From: Tragulus kanchil
Taxonomy: Eukaryota; Chordata; Mammalia; Artiodactyla; Tragulidae
DNA length: 64,000 nucleotides
NCBI GenBank assembly: GCA_022376925.1
Contig: JAIOJX010000032.1
Coordinates: 114,863,979 to 114,927,978 of the forward strand
Direction: 5' to 3'
Shown here: positions 22,797 to 33,981 of the stretch, in pieces
How positions within the stretch are numbered: position 1 is the first letter of the stretch
Layout: each line of letters opens with the position of its first letter
Notes under the pieces: model-generated
The model's database searches: none
What the model saw: the letters and a program-made list of their open reading frames with translations, nothing else
What the model was told of the DNA's origin: nothing
Program-made: the position numbers and the translations under genes

Positions 22797-23113
22797 TTAA
22801 GAGGTTTTTTTTTTTTTTTTGGTAGCACTTAGGTATTTTTTTTTTTTTTAAAGGTTTGTTTGTTTGGCCACTTCTGTTGGTCTTTCATCATCCAACTTTG
22901 TTCTTTGGCTCGTGTAGGCCTCCCATCGCAGCAGCCTGTCTAGCTGTAGAGCACTGGCTCTGGGCGCATGCACTCCAGAGCTCCGGCTCGGCAATTGGAC
23001 ACATCGGTCCAGCTGCTCCATGGCACATGGGATCTTCCCAGGCCAGGGATTGAACCAGTACCCCTTGCACTGCAAGGCGGTATCTTTACCCACTGGACCA
23101 CCAGGGAAACCCC
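22797..23113 (-). repeat. Young tRNA-derived SINE, minus strand
   Basis: Minus-strand copy flanked by GCCTGTATCATTTT (22783-22796 and about 23115-23128). A nearby duplicate is at 23944-24260, and a third partial copy at 25105-25342 comes from overlapping duplication D9. Confidence 0.87.
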
Positions 23114-24020
23114 GCCTGTATCATTTTAATAGGCAGAAATGGAGGGAAGGAACACTCTTGAACATTAATTAGCAAAAGTAGGTTGACAAGAAGACCAAAG
23201 TATGCTTAGCCAGAGTGTCACTTTGTGCTGGAGTAGGTTCATGCAGAACACTGATTGCTTAGCCAAGATATGTGGATACCAAAAAAAAATAGTGGGATCG
23301 AGCGTGCTTGGAAAGTGAGTCATAAGACATAGATTAGAACAGGTTGAGGGCTTCCCTGGTGGTCCAGTGGGTAAGGACACCGCCTTGCAGTGCAAGGGGC
23401 ACCGGTTCAATCCCTGGCCTGGGAAGATCCCATGTACCGCGGAGTGGCTGGACCGACATGTCCAATTGCTGAGCCGGAGCTGTGGAGCGCATGCGCCCAG
23501 AGCCGATGCTCTGCGACAACAGAGGCCACCGCTATGGGAGGCCCACACGGGCCAAAGAACAAAGATGGATGAAAATAGATAAATGAAAAACCAATAGAAG
23601 TGGTCTGCCTGCTCCCCTCCCTCCCCACCCCCGCCAATAATAAATAAATAAATAAATCTTTAAAAAAAAAAAAAAGTTGAAAGCTATTACTTTAGAGATG
23701 TAATTTTCCCATGATGTTTATATCATTTTATTTTATTTATTTATTTTAACATTTATTTATCTGTTTGGTTGTCCAAAGTCATAATTGTGGCAATTAGGAT
23801 CTTTTTTAAACTGCAATACACAAATTCTTAGTTGTGGCATGTGGAATCCAGTTCCTTGACCAGGGATTGAACCTGGGCCCCCTGCATTCAGAGCATGGAG
23901 TCTTAGCCACTGGACCACCAGGTAAGTGCCTGTATCATTTTTTTTAAGAGGTTTTTTTTTTTTTTTTGGTAGCACTTAGGTATTTTTTTTTTTTTTAAAG
24001 GTTTGTTTGTTTGGCCACTT

Positions 24021-26188
24021 CTGTTGGTCTTTCATCATCCAACTTTGTTCTTTGGCTCGTGTAGGCCTCCCATCGCAGCAGCCTGTCTAGCTGTAGAGCA
24101 CTGGCTCTGGGCGCATGCACTCCAGAGCTCCGGCTCGGCAATTGGACACATCGGTCCAGCTGCTCCATGGCACATGGGATCTTCCCAGGCCAGGGATTGA
24201 ACCAGTACCCCTTGCACTGCAAGGCGGTATCTTTACCCACTGGACCACCAGGGAAACCCCGCCTGTATCATTTTAATAGGCAGAAATGGAGGGAAGGAAC
24301 ACTCTTGAACATTAATTAGCAAAAGTAGGTTGACAAGAAGACCAAAGTATGCTTAGCCAGAGTGTCACTTTGTGCTGGAGTAGGTTCATGCAGAACACTG
24401 ATTGCTTAGCCAAGATATGTGGATACTGTAAAGATAGTAAAGACTTCCAGGAAGGGAAAAAAAAAACAATTAGAGGAATATATTGGGAAGATTAATTGGG
24501 TAAAACATAGAAAATAGATGCAGTTATGGTTAGAAATCAGGAAGCAGCACAAGGTCCAAGCCTGTGTTTTAAGACTCTGAATTAGGGAGGTACTTCATTA
24601 CTGGAATAAAATGAATGATCCTTGTCTTCCTCCAAAGTCAAATTGAAGAAGCCCTCCTCTGAGTCCATCAAGATAGCAAACTCCTGCTATAGCTCTAATA
24701 GACTATAATCTGTCATAGAGTACCTAAAGACCAATTTAATTCACACCATTCTGATGACAATGATTGGGCTTCTCAGGTGGCTCATTGGTAAAGAATCCAC
24801 CTGCCAACCAGGATTTGGTTTCCAACCCTGGATCAGGTTTCATCTCTGGGTCGGGAAAACCTACTAGAAAAGGAAATGGCACCCCACTCCAGTATTCTTG
24901 CTTGGGAAATCCCATGGACAGAGGAGCCTGGCAGACTACAGTCCACGGGATCACAAAAAGTCAGAGATGACTGAGCAACTCAGCAACAACGATGACAATG
25001 ACTAAAGGAATCAAGATGTTATAAATTACTATGGAAGGCAGGTAGTCCCTGGGCAAGGCCCCTCTGCTGAGGGTATGGTCGGTTTGAGAGCCCATATGGT
25101 TTTCCTGTTGGTCTTTCATCATCCAACTTTGTTCTTTGGCTCGTAGGCCTCCCATCGCAGCAGCCTGTCTAGCTGTAGAGCACTGGCTCTGGGCGCATGC
25201 ACTCCAGAGCTCCGGCTCGGCAATTGGACACATCGGTCCAGCTGCTCCATGGCACATGGGATCTTCCCAGGCCAGGGATTGAACCAGTACCCCTTGCACT
25301 GCAAGGCGGTATCTTTACCCACTGGACCACCAGGGAAACCCCGCCTGTATCATTTTAATAGGCAGAAATGGAGGGAAGGAACACTCTTGAACATTAATTA
25401 GCAAAAGTAGGTTGACAAGAAGACCAAAGTATGCTTAGCCAGAGTGTCACTTTGTGCTGGAGTAGGTTCATGCAGAACACTGATTGCTTAGCCAAGATAT
25501 GTGGATACTGTAAAGATAGTAAAGACTTCCAGGAAGGGAAAAAAAAAACAATTAGAGGAATATATTGGGAAGATTAATTGGGTAAAACATAGAAAATAGA
25601 TGCAGTTATGGTTAGAAATCAGGAAGCAGCACAAGGTCCAAGCCTGTGTTTTAAGACTCTGAATTAGGGAGGTACTTCATTACTGGAATAAAATGAATGA
25701 TCCTTGTCTTCCTCCAAAGTCAAATTGAAGAAGCCCTCCTCTGAGTCCATCAAGATAGCAAACTCCTGCTATAGCTCTAATAGACTATAATCTGTCATAG
25801 AGTACCTAAAGACCAATTTAATTCACACCATTCTGATGACAATGATTGGGCTTCTCAGGTGGCTCATTGGTAAAGAATCCACCTGCCAACCAGGATTTGG
25901 TTTCCAACCCTGGATCAGGTTTCATCTCTGGGTCGGGAAAACCTACTAGAAAAGGAAATGGCACCCCACTCCAGTATTCTTGCTTGGGAAATCCCATGGA
26001 CAGAGGAGCCTGGCAGACTACAGTCCACGGGATCACAAAAAGTCAGAGATGACTGAGCAACTCAGCAACAACGATGACAATGACTAAAGGAATCAAGATG
26101 TTATAAATTACTATGGAAGGCAGGTAGTCCCTGGGCAAGGCCCCTCTGCTGAGGGTATGGTCGGTTTGAGAGCCCATATGGTTTTCCT
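24021..26188. repeat. Tandem duplication D9 (24021-25104 and 25105-26188)
   Basis: Blunt copies shifted by 1082-1084 bases. One two-base difference is noted (CTCGTGTAGG versus CTCGTAGG). The left breakpoint cuts a minus-strand SINE. D8 and D9 overlap, so 24021-24426 occurs three times. Confidence 0.97.
24766..24985 (+). repeat. Bov-tA SINE
   Basis: GGGCTTCTCAGGTGGCTCAT, AATGGCACCCCACTCCAGTA, GACAGAGGAGCCTGGCAGAC and AAGTCAGAGATGACTGAGCA in canonical order. Duplicate at 25848-26067. Confidence 0.9.
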
Positions 26189-26289
26189 TAATTCAGAGTG
26201 AGTTAGTCCTCAAAACCATTTCATTGCCTTTTTCCTAATTCTATATACATCAAAGCAAAGTTCTTAGCAATATTTTGCTATTTTAAAAA

Positions 26290-26558
26290 AATCTTATTGT
26301 TTCATTTGTTTATTGGCTACACTAGTGCATTCCCTAGTTGTGGCGTCCAGGGGCTACTCTTTGTGGTGGTGCATGGGTTTCTCATTGTTGTGGCTTCTCT
26401 TGCTGCAGAGCACCAGCTCTAGATGCTCAGGCTTCAGTAGTTGTGGTACATGGGCTTAGACGCTCTATGGCATGTGGAATCCTCCTGGATCAAGGATCAA
26501 ACCCATGTCTCCTACATTGGCAGGCAGATTCCCAGCCACTGTACCACCAGGGAAGTCC
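26290..26558 (-). repeat. CHR-type tRNA SINE, minus strand
   Basis: The complement of the CHR body (CTTGCTGCAGAGCACCAGCT, AGTAGTTGTGGTACATGGGC) ending ACTGTACCACCAGGGAAGTC. Diverged. Confidence 0.8.
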
Positions 26559-26914
26559 TCTGTATTTCTTAATGCTAAGAAGAGAGTATTTTGGAGGACA
26601 GGCAGGAACATACCCATCCTTGAAAGAATATCTTTCCATGATGAATTAATATATTGATTTTCTAATTTATGTTTTCAGTCCTTTCTGAATCTATAAATGC
26701 TAGTAAGCTCCCCTAAGCTAGGATTCCCTAGCAAAAATTCCCTGGGCTTCAGTGATCAAGTAAGGTCTTGCCTAAGCATTAGGCCTGCATCCTTGACTGC
26801 TCTAAGAGTAAACCACATTTGAGGTGATCATGACTTAGAAAACAGTGGAGGTGATAAGGTGGTGAGAAGTGGTCAGATTCTGGATACATTTTGAAGACAG
26901 AGCTGAAGGGGTGG

Positions 26915-27103
26915 ATTATTATTTATTTAAGTTTATTTGGCTGCACTGGGTCTTAGTTGTGGCATGTGAGATATTTCATCTTCATTGTGGCATGCATCTT
27001 TCAGTTTCACCATGAAGGATCTAGTTCCCTGACCAGGGATCAAACCTGGACTTCCTACATTGGGAGCTTGAAGTCTTTACCACCGGATCACCAGGGAAGT
27101 CTC
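26915..27103 (-). repeat. Older tRNA SINE, minus strand
   Basis: TTTATTTGGCTGCACTGGGT, GACCAGGGATCAAACCTGGA and CGGATCACCAGGGAAGTC. Confidence 0.75.
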
Positions 27104-27606
27104 AGGATGGATTATTATTGATAGATAGGGAGTATGAGGGAGAGAGGAATAAAGGATGGCCCCTGGGATTTTGACCTGAGAAACTAGGCAGATGTTGATA
27201 TCCTTTCTTAAATGGGGAAAGCTGGGAAAGCAGTATGCAAGTGGTAGGGGTAAAAGAGTTATTTCCAGACAAGTTGAATTTAAAATGCCTATAAAGCATA
27301 AAAGAGGAGAGCCAAATTGGCTTTTGGGTATATGACTGCAGAGCTCAGTGGTGAGGCTGGGACTGTATAAATGATATCTGCGGTCTTGAACTTGGAGGAG
27401 CTCACCTAGGGAATGAGTGAGACATAAGAGAAATGAAGACCATAGATGCTATTCTAGTCTGCCCTGAAATACTCAGAAGTTAGGAAAAGGACCCAGGAAA
27501 AACAATCAATAAATTGAAAAGAAAAATCAGGAGAACGAAAAATCCCAGAAGCCAAGGGAAGAAAGCTTTTCAGGGAGAGAACGATCAACCATGCCAAAGG
27601 CTGCCC
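27104..27606. other. Non-coding stretch, nothing recognised
   Basis: Single-copy purine-rich DNA between a SINE and the solo LTR. No gene signal. Confidence 0.5.
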
Positions 27607-27612
27607 AGAGGT

Positions 27613-28206
27613 TGTCCCGACCTGCGGGCTTCTTCAGCGAAGACCTAGGATTCCTCAACGCAGACCCTAAAGGTTGGGGGGAGTGTGAACTGACAGGACA
27701 AGAGACTCGAGAAACACAGACAAGACAGGGGTCTGATCAAGTCTCTTTTTATTGTTGAAAGGGAGCGATATTTACGCTGTACAAAAGGCGGAAGAGCCCA
27801 GCAATAGACCAATCATGTTAAAGGTCTACTATGCACGCGATTACATAATGGCAAAAGTCTATGAGGAGCATGCACTGATCACGAGCACGGAAACTTCACT
27901 CAGCCAATCATGGCAATGAGCACGCGTCCCAGACCGCGCAAGACCGCGCCCCTCCTACTCCCGCTAGGCACCATCTTTGGGAGCTTGTGGCGATGTTCTC
28001 AAACTGAAGGTCGTAAGGCGTGGCCAAGGCTCTCACAGTCCCAGCTAGGATGACAATACTCTCATGCTGGGAGCTCCGCCAAGCGCTATCTCAAATGTTG
28101 CATTGTAGCATTCATGCTTGGGAGGCTTAGGATGTGGCCGGGCCGACCCGCGGTCCCGGACAGGCAAAGCTATAGGATGTGGCCAGGCTGACCCAGGGCC
28201 AGGACA
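27613..28206 (-). mobile_element. Solo LTR of an endogenous retrovirus (ERV2/ERVK-like)
   Basis: On the minus strand the element begins TGTCC and ends GGGACA, the TG...CA ends of a retroviral LTR. It is flanked by a perfect 6-bp direct repeat AGAGGT (27607-27612 and 28207-28212); six bases is typical of betaretrovirus-like class II elements. A polyadenylation signal AATAAA (minus strand, 27748-27753) sits about 140 bases before the 3' end, and an inverted CCAAT-type box is near 27902. It is GC- and CpG-richer than its flanks. No internal gag/pol/env or second LTR is present, so it is a recombined solo LTR. An imperfect 35-base direct repeat marks its 5' end (28128-28162 and 28173-28206). Confidence 0.85.
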
Positions 28207-28212
28207 AGAGGT

Positions 28213-28605
28213 CATGTGAGATGAGGTATGAGGTTAGATTATTGATCTGGCATAATGGTGTTTCACTAAAGTGTATAGACAAAGCTTATCTAGCGCAATT
28301 TAAGAAAAGAATTGGACGTAAAGAAGTGGACAAAGTGCATATATGCAGCTCTTTAAGGAATTTTGCTATAGCAAAATGGGATAGTAGTTGGATGTGTAAT
28401 GAAGTCAAAGGTGTGATTTTTTTTTTTTCCCCCTGAATTGGCAGATAGAGTAGTATGGTAGATTATGTGCTGGTCCATCAGAGTGAGAAAGATAGACAAT
28501 TCAGGAGAAAGAGAAAATAATTGCAGGAGCAACATCTTTTGAGTAGGCGAGAGAGCACAGTCCTCAGATCAGAGGGCAGACTGATACATACATATATATA
28601 TATAC
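28213..28605. other. Non-coding stretch, (TA)n at its end
   Basis: Single-copy AT-rich DNA with a T-run near 28420 and a short CATA/TA microsatellite at about 28588-28612. Nothing else recognised. Confidence 0.5.
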
Positions 28606-28611
28606 ATATTT

Positions 28612-28731
28612 TTTTTTTTGGCCATACCTTGTGGCTTGAGAGATCTTAATTTCTGGACCCGGGATTGCACCCAGGGCCTCAGCAGTGAAAACACAAGAGA
28701 CCTAACCACTTGACTGTCAGGGAACTTCCCT
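28612..28731 (-). repeat. Older tRNA SINE fragment, minus strand
   Basis: TTGGCCATACCTTGTGGCTT, GGACCCGGGATTGCACCCAG and CTTGACTGTCAGGGAACTTC, all diverged SINE blocks. Confidence 0.6.
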
Positions 28732-28744
28732 GAAAACAAATATT

Positions 28745-28895
28745 TTTAAAGTGCCTGATGCCTCCTGATTTCCCATATCTCATTTAATCTTCCTAGTAGT
28801 CCAGCATGTTGGTATTATTCTTATTTTAAAGTGGGGTAAATTGAGTGTCAGAGAGGCTTAGTGACTTGCTTAAAATAATAGAACAGCAAAGATGG
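28745..28895 (-). repeat. MIR fragment, minus strand
   Basis: ATCTCATTTAATCTTCCTAG, TTATTTTAAAGTGGGGTAAA and CAGAGAGGCTTAGTGACTTG follow MIR in reverse. Confidence 0.65.
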
Positions 28896-29089
28896 GATTG
28901 AAATTTTTGACTAGGGAATTCCAGTGGTTAGGACTTCGTGTTTTCATTGCCCTGGGTTTCCCTGATTGGGATCCCTCAACCTATGTGGAGAGCCAAAGAA
29001 AATGCAGCTTATTTCAAAGAGAGTGTCTGTTTCAAATTCAAAGAGAGTGAATTGTGCACAGAAGTGTACTACTCAAGAAGCTGGATGGG

Positions 29090-29427
29090 TGCTTTCCCTG
29101 GTGGTCCAGTGGATAAGGACACCGCTTTGCAGTGCAAGGGGCGCCAGTTCGATCCCTGCCCTGGGAAGATCCCACGTGCCGAGGAGCGGCTGGACCGATG
29201 TGTCCAATTACCGAGCTGGAGATCTGGAGCGCATGCGCCCAGAGCCGGTGCTCTGCAACGACAGAGGCCACCGCGATGGGAGGCCCACAGGAACCAAAGA
29301 ACAAAGATGGATGAAAAATAGAGAAATGAAAGACCAGTAGAAGTGGCCTGCCCGTCCCCCTCCCTCCCTACCCCACCCCCACAAAAAAAGATAAATAAAT
29401 AAAATAAATGTTTAAAAAAAAAAAAAA
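29090..29427 (+). repeat. Young tRNA-derived SINE (subtype A)
   Basis: Complete copy (GGTGCTTTCCCTGGTGGTCC head, long A-tail). AGAAGCTGGATGG is on both sides (about 29077 and 29429). It is immediately followed by an L1 end that used the same site. An older 28912-29030 SINE-head fragment precedes it. Confidence 0.88.
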
Positions 29428-29440
29428 AGAAGCTGGATGG

Positions 29441-29712
29441 TAGGGGGAAGAATGGGGGAAAGAGACACTTAGGGAGTTTGGGACTAACGTGTAAACACTG
29501 CTATATTTTAAATGGCTAACCAACAAGGACCTCCTGTATAGCACAGGGATCTCTGCTCAATGTTATGTGGCAGCCTGGATGGGAGGAGAGTGTACATGTG
29601 TATGACTGAATCCCTTTGCTGTTCACCTGAAACTATCACAACATTGTGATAGTATAATCAGCTATACTCCAATATAAAATAAAAAATTAAAATGGTAAAA
29701 ATATAAAAATAA
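29441..29712 (+). mobile_element. L1 3' end fragment
   Basis: AACCAACAAGGACCTCCTGT, TGTGTATGACTGAATCCC and AGCTATACTCCAATATAAAA. A third AAGCTGGAT repeat follows at about 29719, showing this L1 and the adjoining SINE shared one target. Confidence 0.8.
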
Positions 29713-29849
29713 AAAGGAAGCTGGATAGTAGCTGTGGCGTGTCTGGAATCTCAGGCTGGAGAACTGGGAATCTCACAGCACTGAATCTCCAACCTTGAGG
29801 CTGCCCAACCGGATGGATTGTGAATCAACTAGGACAAGTGTTGTTTAGA

Positions 29850-30165
29850 TGCAATTGTGTTTAAATCCTTGCTGTACCCCTTAGTAGCTGTATGACCTTG
29901 GGCACATTTCCTTCCATGTGAAACAGAGATTTTTGTTGTTTTGGTCACACTGCGCATCGTGCAGAACTTCACTGACCATGGATTGAATCCGTGCCCACTG
30001 CAATGGAAGCACCAAGTCTTGCAATGGAAGCCGCTTGACTATGGGAGAAGTCCTGAAATAGAAATTTTAATGTCTACTTTGCTGATATGTTTTAGGATTA
30101 AATGAAACAATGGATGCAAAATGCCTGATCGTACATAGTAGGGATTTAGTGAATGGTTGTGATTA
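29850..30165 (+). repeat. MIR, split by a minus-strand SINE
   Basis: The MIR 5' half (CTTAGTAGCTGTATGACCTTG) lies left of about 29938, and the 3' half (TTAGGATTAAATGAAACAAT, ACATAGTAGGGATTTAGTGA) right of 30055. In between is a diverged minus-strand tRNA SINE (CTGACCATGGATTGAATCC). Confidence 0.65.
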
Positions 30166-30765
30166 CTGTGATTACTATGCACAATAGACTGTTTGCAGGC
30201 TAGGCTGGTGTGGTTTGCAACAGTCCCCTCTCCACCCAGTGAAGCTTCTGAAACTGCTCCCCAGATCTGAGAAAGGCTGCAACACTCCTGAATGGAAAAG
30301 GACTTGGCAGAAGGGTTGCACTCTCACACTCTCACTCACACACCTGTGTACACCCACATTTGTGTAGAGCTTCAAGGCAGAGATACACAGGCATAAAGAT
30401 CAATGCTGCAGTTAGGTGTTGGGAAAGGAGGTGGGAAGGAGGCTGCAGCCAACTGAAACTATTGGTCTGGGGCTGGAAAAGGGAAGGGAAGAGGGGAGAG
30501 TGTTGTGGGCAGCCCTGGCAAGGCAAGAACAGAACCGTGGCCGGAAGCGGACGGTCTAAGTCATATGGCAGTTCGGATTTCCCCTCTCAACTTCACTTCC
30601 TGACTTTACATCCGTCCATTACACAAGTCTCCCACAGAGGCCACTCAGGTGCTAAAAGTGGATAGAAATGATTGATTTATTCATTGACAAACATTTAATG
30701 ACACTTTCTGTGTGCCAGGAATTTTCTGGAAGGATTGGGGGTTGTCGATAGTTGTCAGTTGGGGG
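30166..30765. other. Non-coding stretch, nothing firm
   Basis: Single-copy DNA. The short open frames here have no recognisable domain. A L2/MIR-like motif (TTATTCATTGACAAACATTT) is near 30680. Confidence 0.5.
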
Positions 30766-30767
30766 CA

Positions 30768-31130
30768 CTTCCCTGCTGGTCCAGTGGCTAAGACTCTGTG
30801 CACCCAGTGCAGGGGGCCTGGCTTTGATACCTGATCAAGGAATTAGATCTCACATGCCGCAATTGAATGTTCACATGCTGCAACTAAAGATCACACATGC
30901 TGCAATGGAGACTGAAGATCCTGTGTGCCATGACTAAAAGATCTGGCACAGCCAAATGAATATATAAGTAAATTAAAAAAATTTTTTTAAAATGTATTTA
31001 TTTGGTTGCACTGTGTCTTAGTTATGGTATATGGGATCTAGTTCCCTGACCAGGGATTGAACCCAGGTCCCAAGCATTGGGAGCACAGAGTCTTAGCCAC
31101 TGGACCACTAGGGAAATCTCCTAAAAAATT
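30768..31130. repeat. Two older tRNA SINEs in opposite orientation
   Basis: A plus-strand copy at 30768-30985 (CACTTCCCTGCTGGTCCAGT head, CTGGCACAGCCAAATGAA tail) meets a minus-strand copy at 30992-31130 (CCCTGACCAGGGATTGAACC, CACTGGACCACTAGGGAAAT). The A-tails face each other, a tail-to-tail inverted pair. Confidence 0.75.
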
Positions 31131-31479
31131 TTTAATTTAAAAAAAATAGTTATTGGTCAGGGAACCAAAAGGGAGCTAGGGAAGGGCAGTCTGGGCAGAG
31201 AAACTGACGTGTTAAGTTGTGGAGGCGTGAAACAGGATGTTACATTCCAGGAACAACATGTGATTTGATTAAAAAAAAAAGAGAGAGAGACAGAGAGAGC
31301 ACAGAGTTCCAGGGAGAAAAGTAGGAGACGAAACTAGAGACATAAGATGAGGCCAGTTCATCAAGAGCCTTAACTACCACATTAAAATGCCTGGGATAAC
31401 TGATTAATCATTTGCAAAAAAAAAAAAAAAAGGTTAGGCTCCTACATTTTACTAGACACAAAAGTAAATTTCAGGAGGT

Positions 31480-32115
31480 TTAAATGTTTGAATATGGCAC
31501 CATACGAACCATCAATCCCACTATTAGGCTTATACCCGGATGAAATCAAAACTGATAGAGGCACCTGTACCCCAATGTTCATTACAGTTCTCTATACAAT
31601 GGCTAGAACATGGAAGCAACCTAGATGTCCATCAATGAATGAATGGATACAAAAGCTCTGGTACATATATACAATGGAATACTACACAGCTGTACAAAGA
31701 AATGCAGAAGAATCAGTCCTAATGAGGTGGCTGGATCTAGAACCTATCATAAAAAGTGAAGTCAGTCAAAAAGAGAAGGACAAGTACAACATACTAATGC
31801 ATATATATGGAATCTAGTAGATGGTAATGATAACACACGCAGTGAAGTGATGGAAAAACAGACATGGACAATAAGCATATGGACATTGTGGGGAAGGAAC
31901 AGTGGGTAGGAGGCGTAAAAGAAGTAGCATGAGAACCTATACTATCATATGTGAAAAAAATGGCTATTGTCATTGTGCTGTGAGAAAAGGGGATCCTGCA
32001 GGGGTACTGTGCGACGGCCTGGAGGGGTGGGGTGGGGGTATACACATATGACTAATTTGGGATCATACATATCTGTAAACAACAAAACTCTGTAAAAGTT
32101 GAGAGTAAAATAAAA
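31480..32115 (+). mobile_element. L1 fragment: ORF2 C-terminus and 3' UTR
   Basis: A 109-residue open stretch (31488-31817) reads as the end of L1 ORF2 (IPLLGLYPDEIKTD, MEYYTAVQRN). It is followed by the L1 3' UTR with GGAGGGGTGGGGTGGGGGTA and CTGTAAACAACAAAACTCTG. 5'-truncated, no reverse transcriptase or endonuclease. The part from 31703 on recurs at 32841-33253 through D10. Confidence 0.85.
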
Positions 32116-33981
32116 GTTAAAAAAAAAACCTCTGTAAAAGTAAAAAGTAAAATAAAAATTAATAGAAAAAAAGTTTGAATATGGGAATTCCTTTGTGGTC
32201 CAGAGGTTAGAACTTGGCACATTCATACTTTCAATGCAGGGTCCCAGGTTCGCTCTGTGGCCAGGGAATTAAGATCCCTGAGGCTACACAGCACAGTCGT
32301 AAATAAATAAAGAACAAAAAAGGCTTGAATATAAAATAAATACAGTTTTAAAATACTAAAAGAAATAGGAGAAAATTTGTATGATCTTGGGGTGGGAAAA
32401 GTTTTCTTTAACTTTAAAACCAAAGTTAGAAAGTATAAAGGAAAATGTTGTCAGACTCACAAATAAAAGCGAAAAGTCTGCAACAAAAGACAGTACAAAA
32501 AGACAAATGACAGTAGGAAAAGAGTCTTCACTATTTAGTGGTTGAAGGATTCAAGTATTACTTTGTAGAGAACTGCTAGAAAATAAAAGTATTTTCATAA
32601 AAAGAGGCAAAATTCTTAATAGGTGGTTCTCAATAGAAGAAAGAAAAATAGCTATAAAAAAGGTTATTCAAACACATTAAGAATGAAATAAATACAAATC
32701 ACTCTCCCTGTTAGTTTGTAAAAATTTAAAGACTGGGACTTCCCTGATGGCACAGTGGATAAGAATCTGCTTGCCAATGCATGGGATTTGGATTCAGTCC
32801 CTGACAGGGAAGATGCCACCTGCCTCAGGGCAACAGCCCATGCAGAAGAATCAGTCCTAATGAGGTGGCTGGATCTAGAACCTATCATAAAAAGTGAAGT
32901 CAGTCAAAAAGAGAAGGACAAGTACAACATACTAATGCATATATATGGAATCTAGTAGATGGTAATGATAACACACGCAGTGAAGTGATGGAAAAACAGA
33001 CATGGACAATAAGCATATGGACATTGTGGGGAAGGAACAGTGGGTAGGAGGCGTAAAAGAAGTAGCATGAGAACCTATACTATCATATGTGAAAAAAATG
33101 GCTATTGTCATTGTGCTGTGAGAAAAGGGGATCCTGCAGGGGTACTGTGCGACGGCCTGGAGGGGTGGGGTGGGGGTATACACATATGACTAATTTGGGA
33201 TCATACATATCTGTAAACAACAAAACTCTGTAAAAGTTGAGAGTAAAATAAAAGTTAAAAAAAAAACCTCTGTAAAAGTAAAAAGTAAAATAAAAATTAA
33301 TAGAAAAAAAGTTTGAATATGGGAATTCCTTTGTGGTCCAGAGGTTAGAACTTGGCACATTCATACTTTCAATGCAGGGTCCCAGGTTCGCTCTGTGGCC
33401 AGGGAATTAAGATCCCTGAGGCTACACAGCACAGTCGTAAATAAATAAAGAACAAAAAAGGCTTGAATATAAAATAAATACAGTTTTAAAATACTAAAAG
33501 AAATAGGAGAAAATTTGTATGATCTTGGGGTGGGAAAAGTTTTCTTTAACTTTAAAACCAAAGTTAGAAAGTATAAAGGAAAATGTTGTCAGACTCACAA
33601 ATAAAAGCGAAAAGTCTGCAACAAAAGACAGTACAAAAAGACAAATGACAGTAGGAAAAGAGTCTTCACTATTTAGTGGTTGAAGGATTCAAGTATTACT
33701 TTGTAGAGAACTGCTAGAAAATAAAAGTATTTTCATAAAAAGAGGCAAAATTCTTAATAGGTGGTTCTCAATAGAAGAAAGAAAAATAGCTATAAAAAAG
33801 GTTATTCAAACACATTAAGAATGAAATAAATACAAATCACTCTCCCTGTTAGTTTGTAAAAATTTAAAGACTGGGACTTCCCTGATGGCACAGTGGATAA
33901 GAATCTGCTTGCCAATGCATGGGATTTGGATTCAGTCCCTGACAGGGGAAGATGCCACCTGCCTCAGGGCAACAGCCCATG
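31703..33981. repeat. Tandem duplication D10 (31703-32842 and 32841-33981)
   Basis: Shift 1138. One G differs (GACAGGGAAG versus GACAGGGGAAG). The right junction carries two bases of homology. It cuts an L1 on the left and a CHR-type SINE on the right, leaving a truncated SINE at 32735-32842. SINE fragment 32183-32315 recurs at 33321-33453. Confidence 0.96.
32183..32315 (+). repeat. Older tRNA SINE
   Basis: GGGAATTCCTTTGTGGTCCA head, CAGGGTCCCAGGTTCGCTCT, GGCTACACAGCACAGTCG and a A-rich tail. Duplicate at 33321-33453. Confidence 0.7.

Larger units (their letters stand above)
22136..24426. repeat. Tandem duplication D8 (22136-23279 and 23289-24426)
   Basis: Shift of 1147-1153 bases; the C/A-rich SINE linker is six bases shorter in copy 2 (22470-22490 versus 23623-23637). 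Nine unmatched A-rich bases lie at the junction. Contains three SINEs. Confidence 0.96.

Noticed and set aside
31488..31817. Possible independent protein of 109 residues
   Set aside because: Matches the C-terminal end of L1 ORF2 and lacks the rest of the element.
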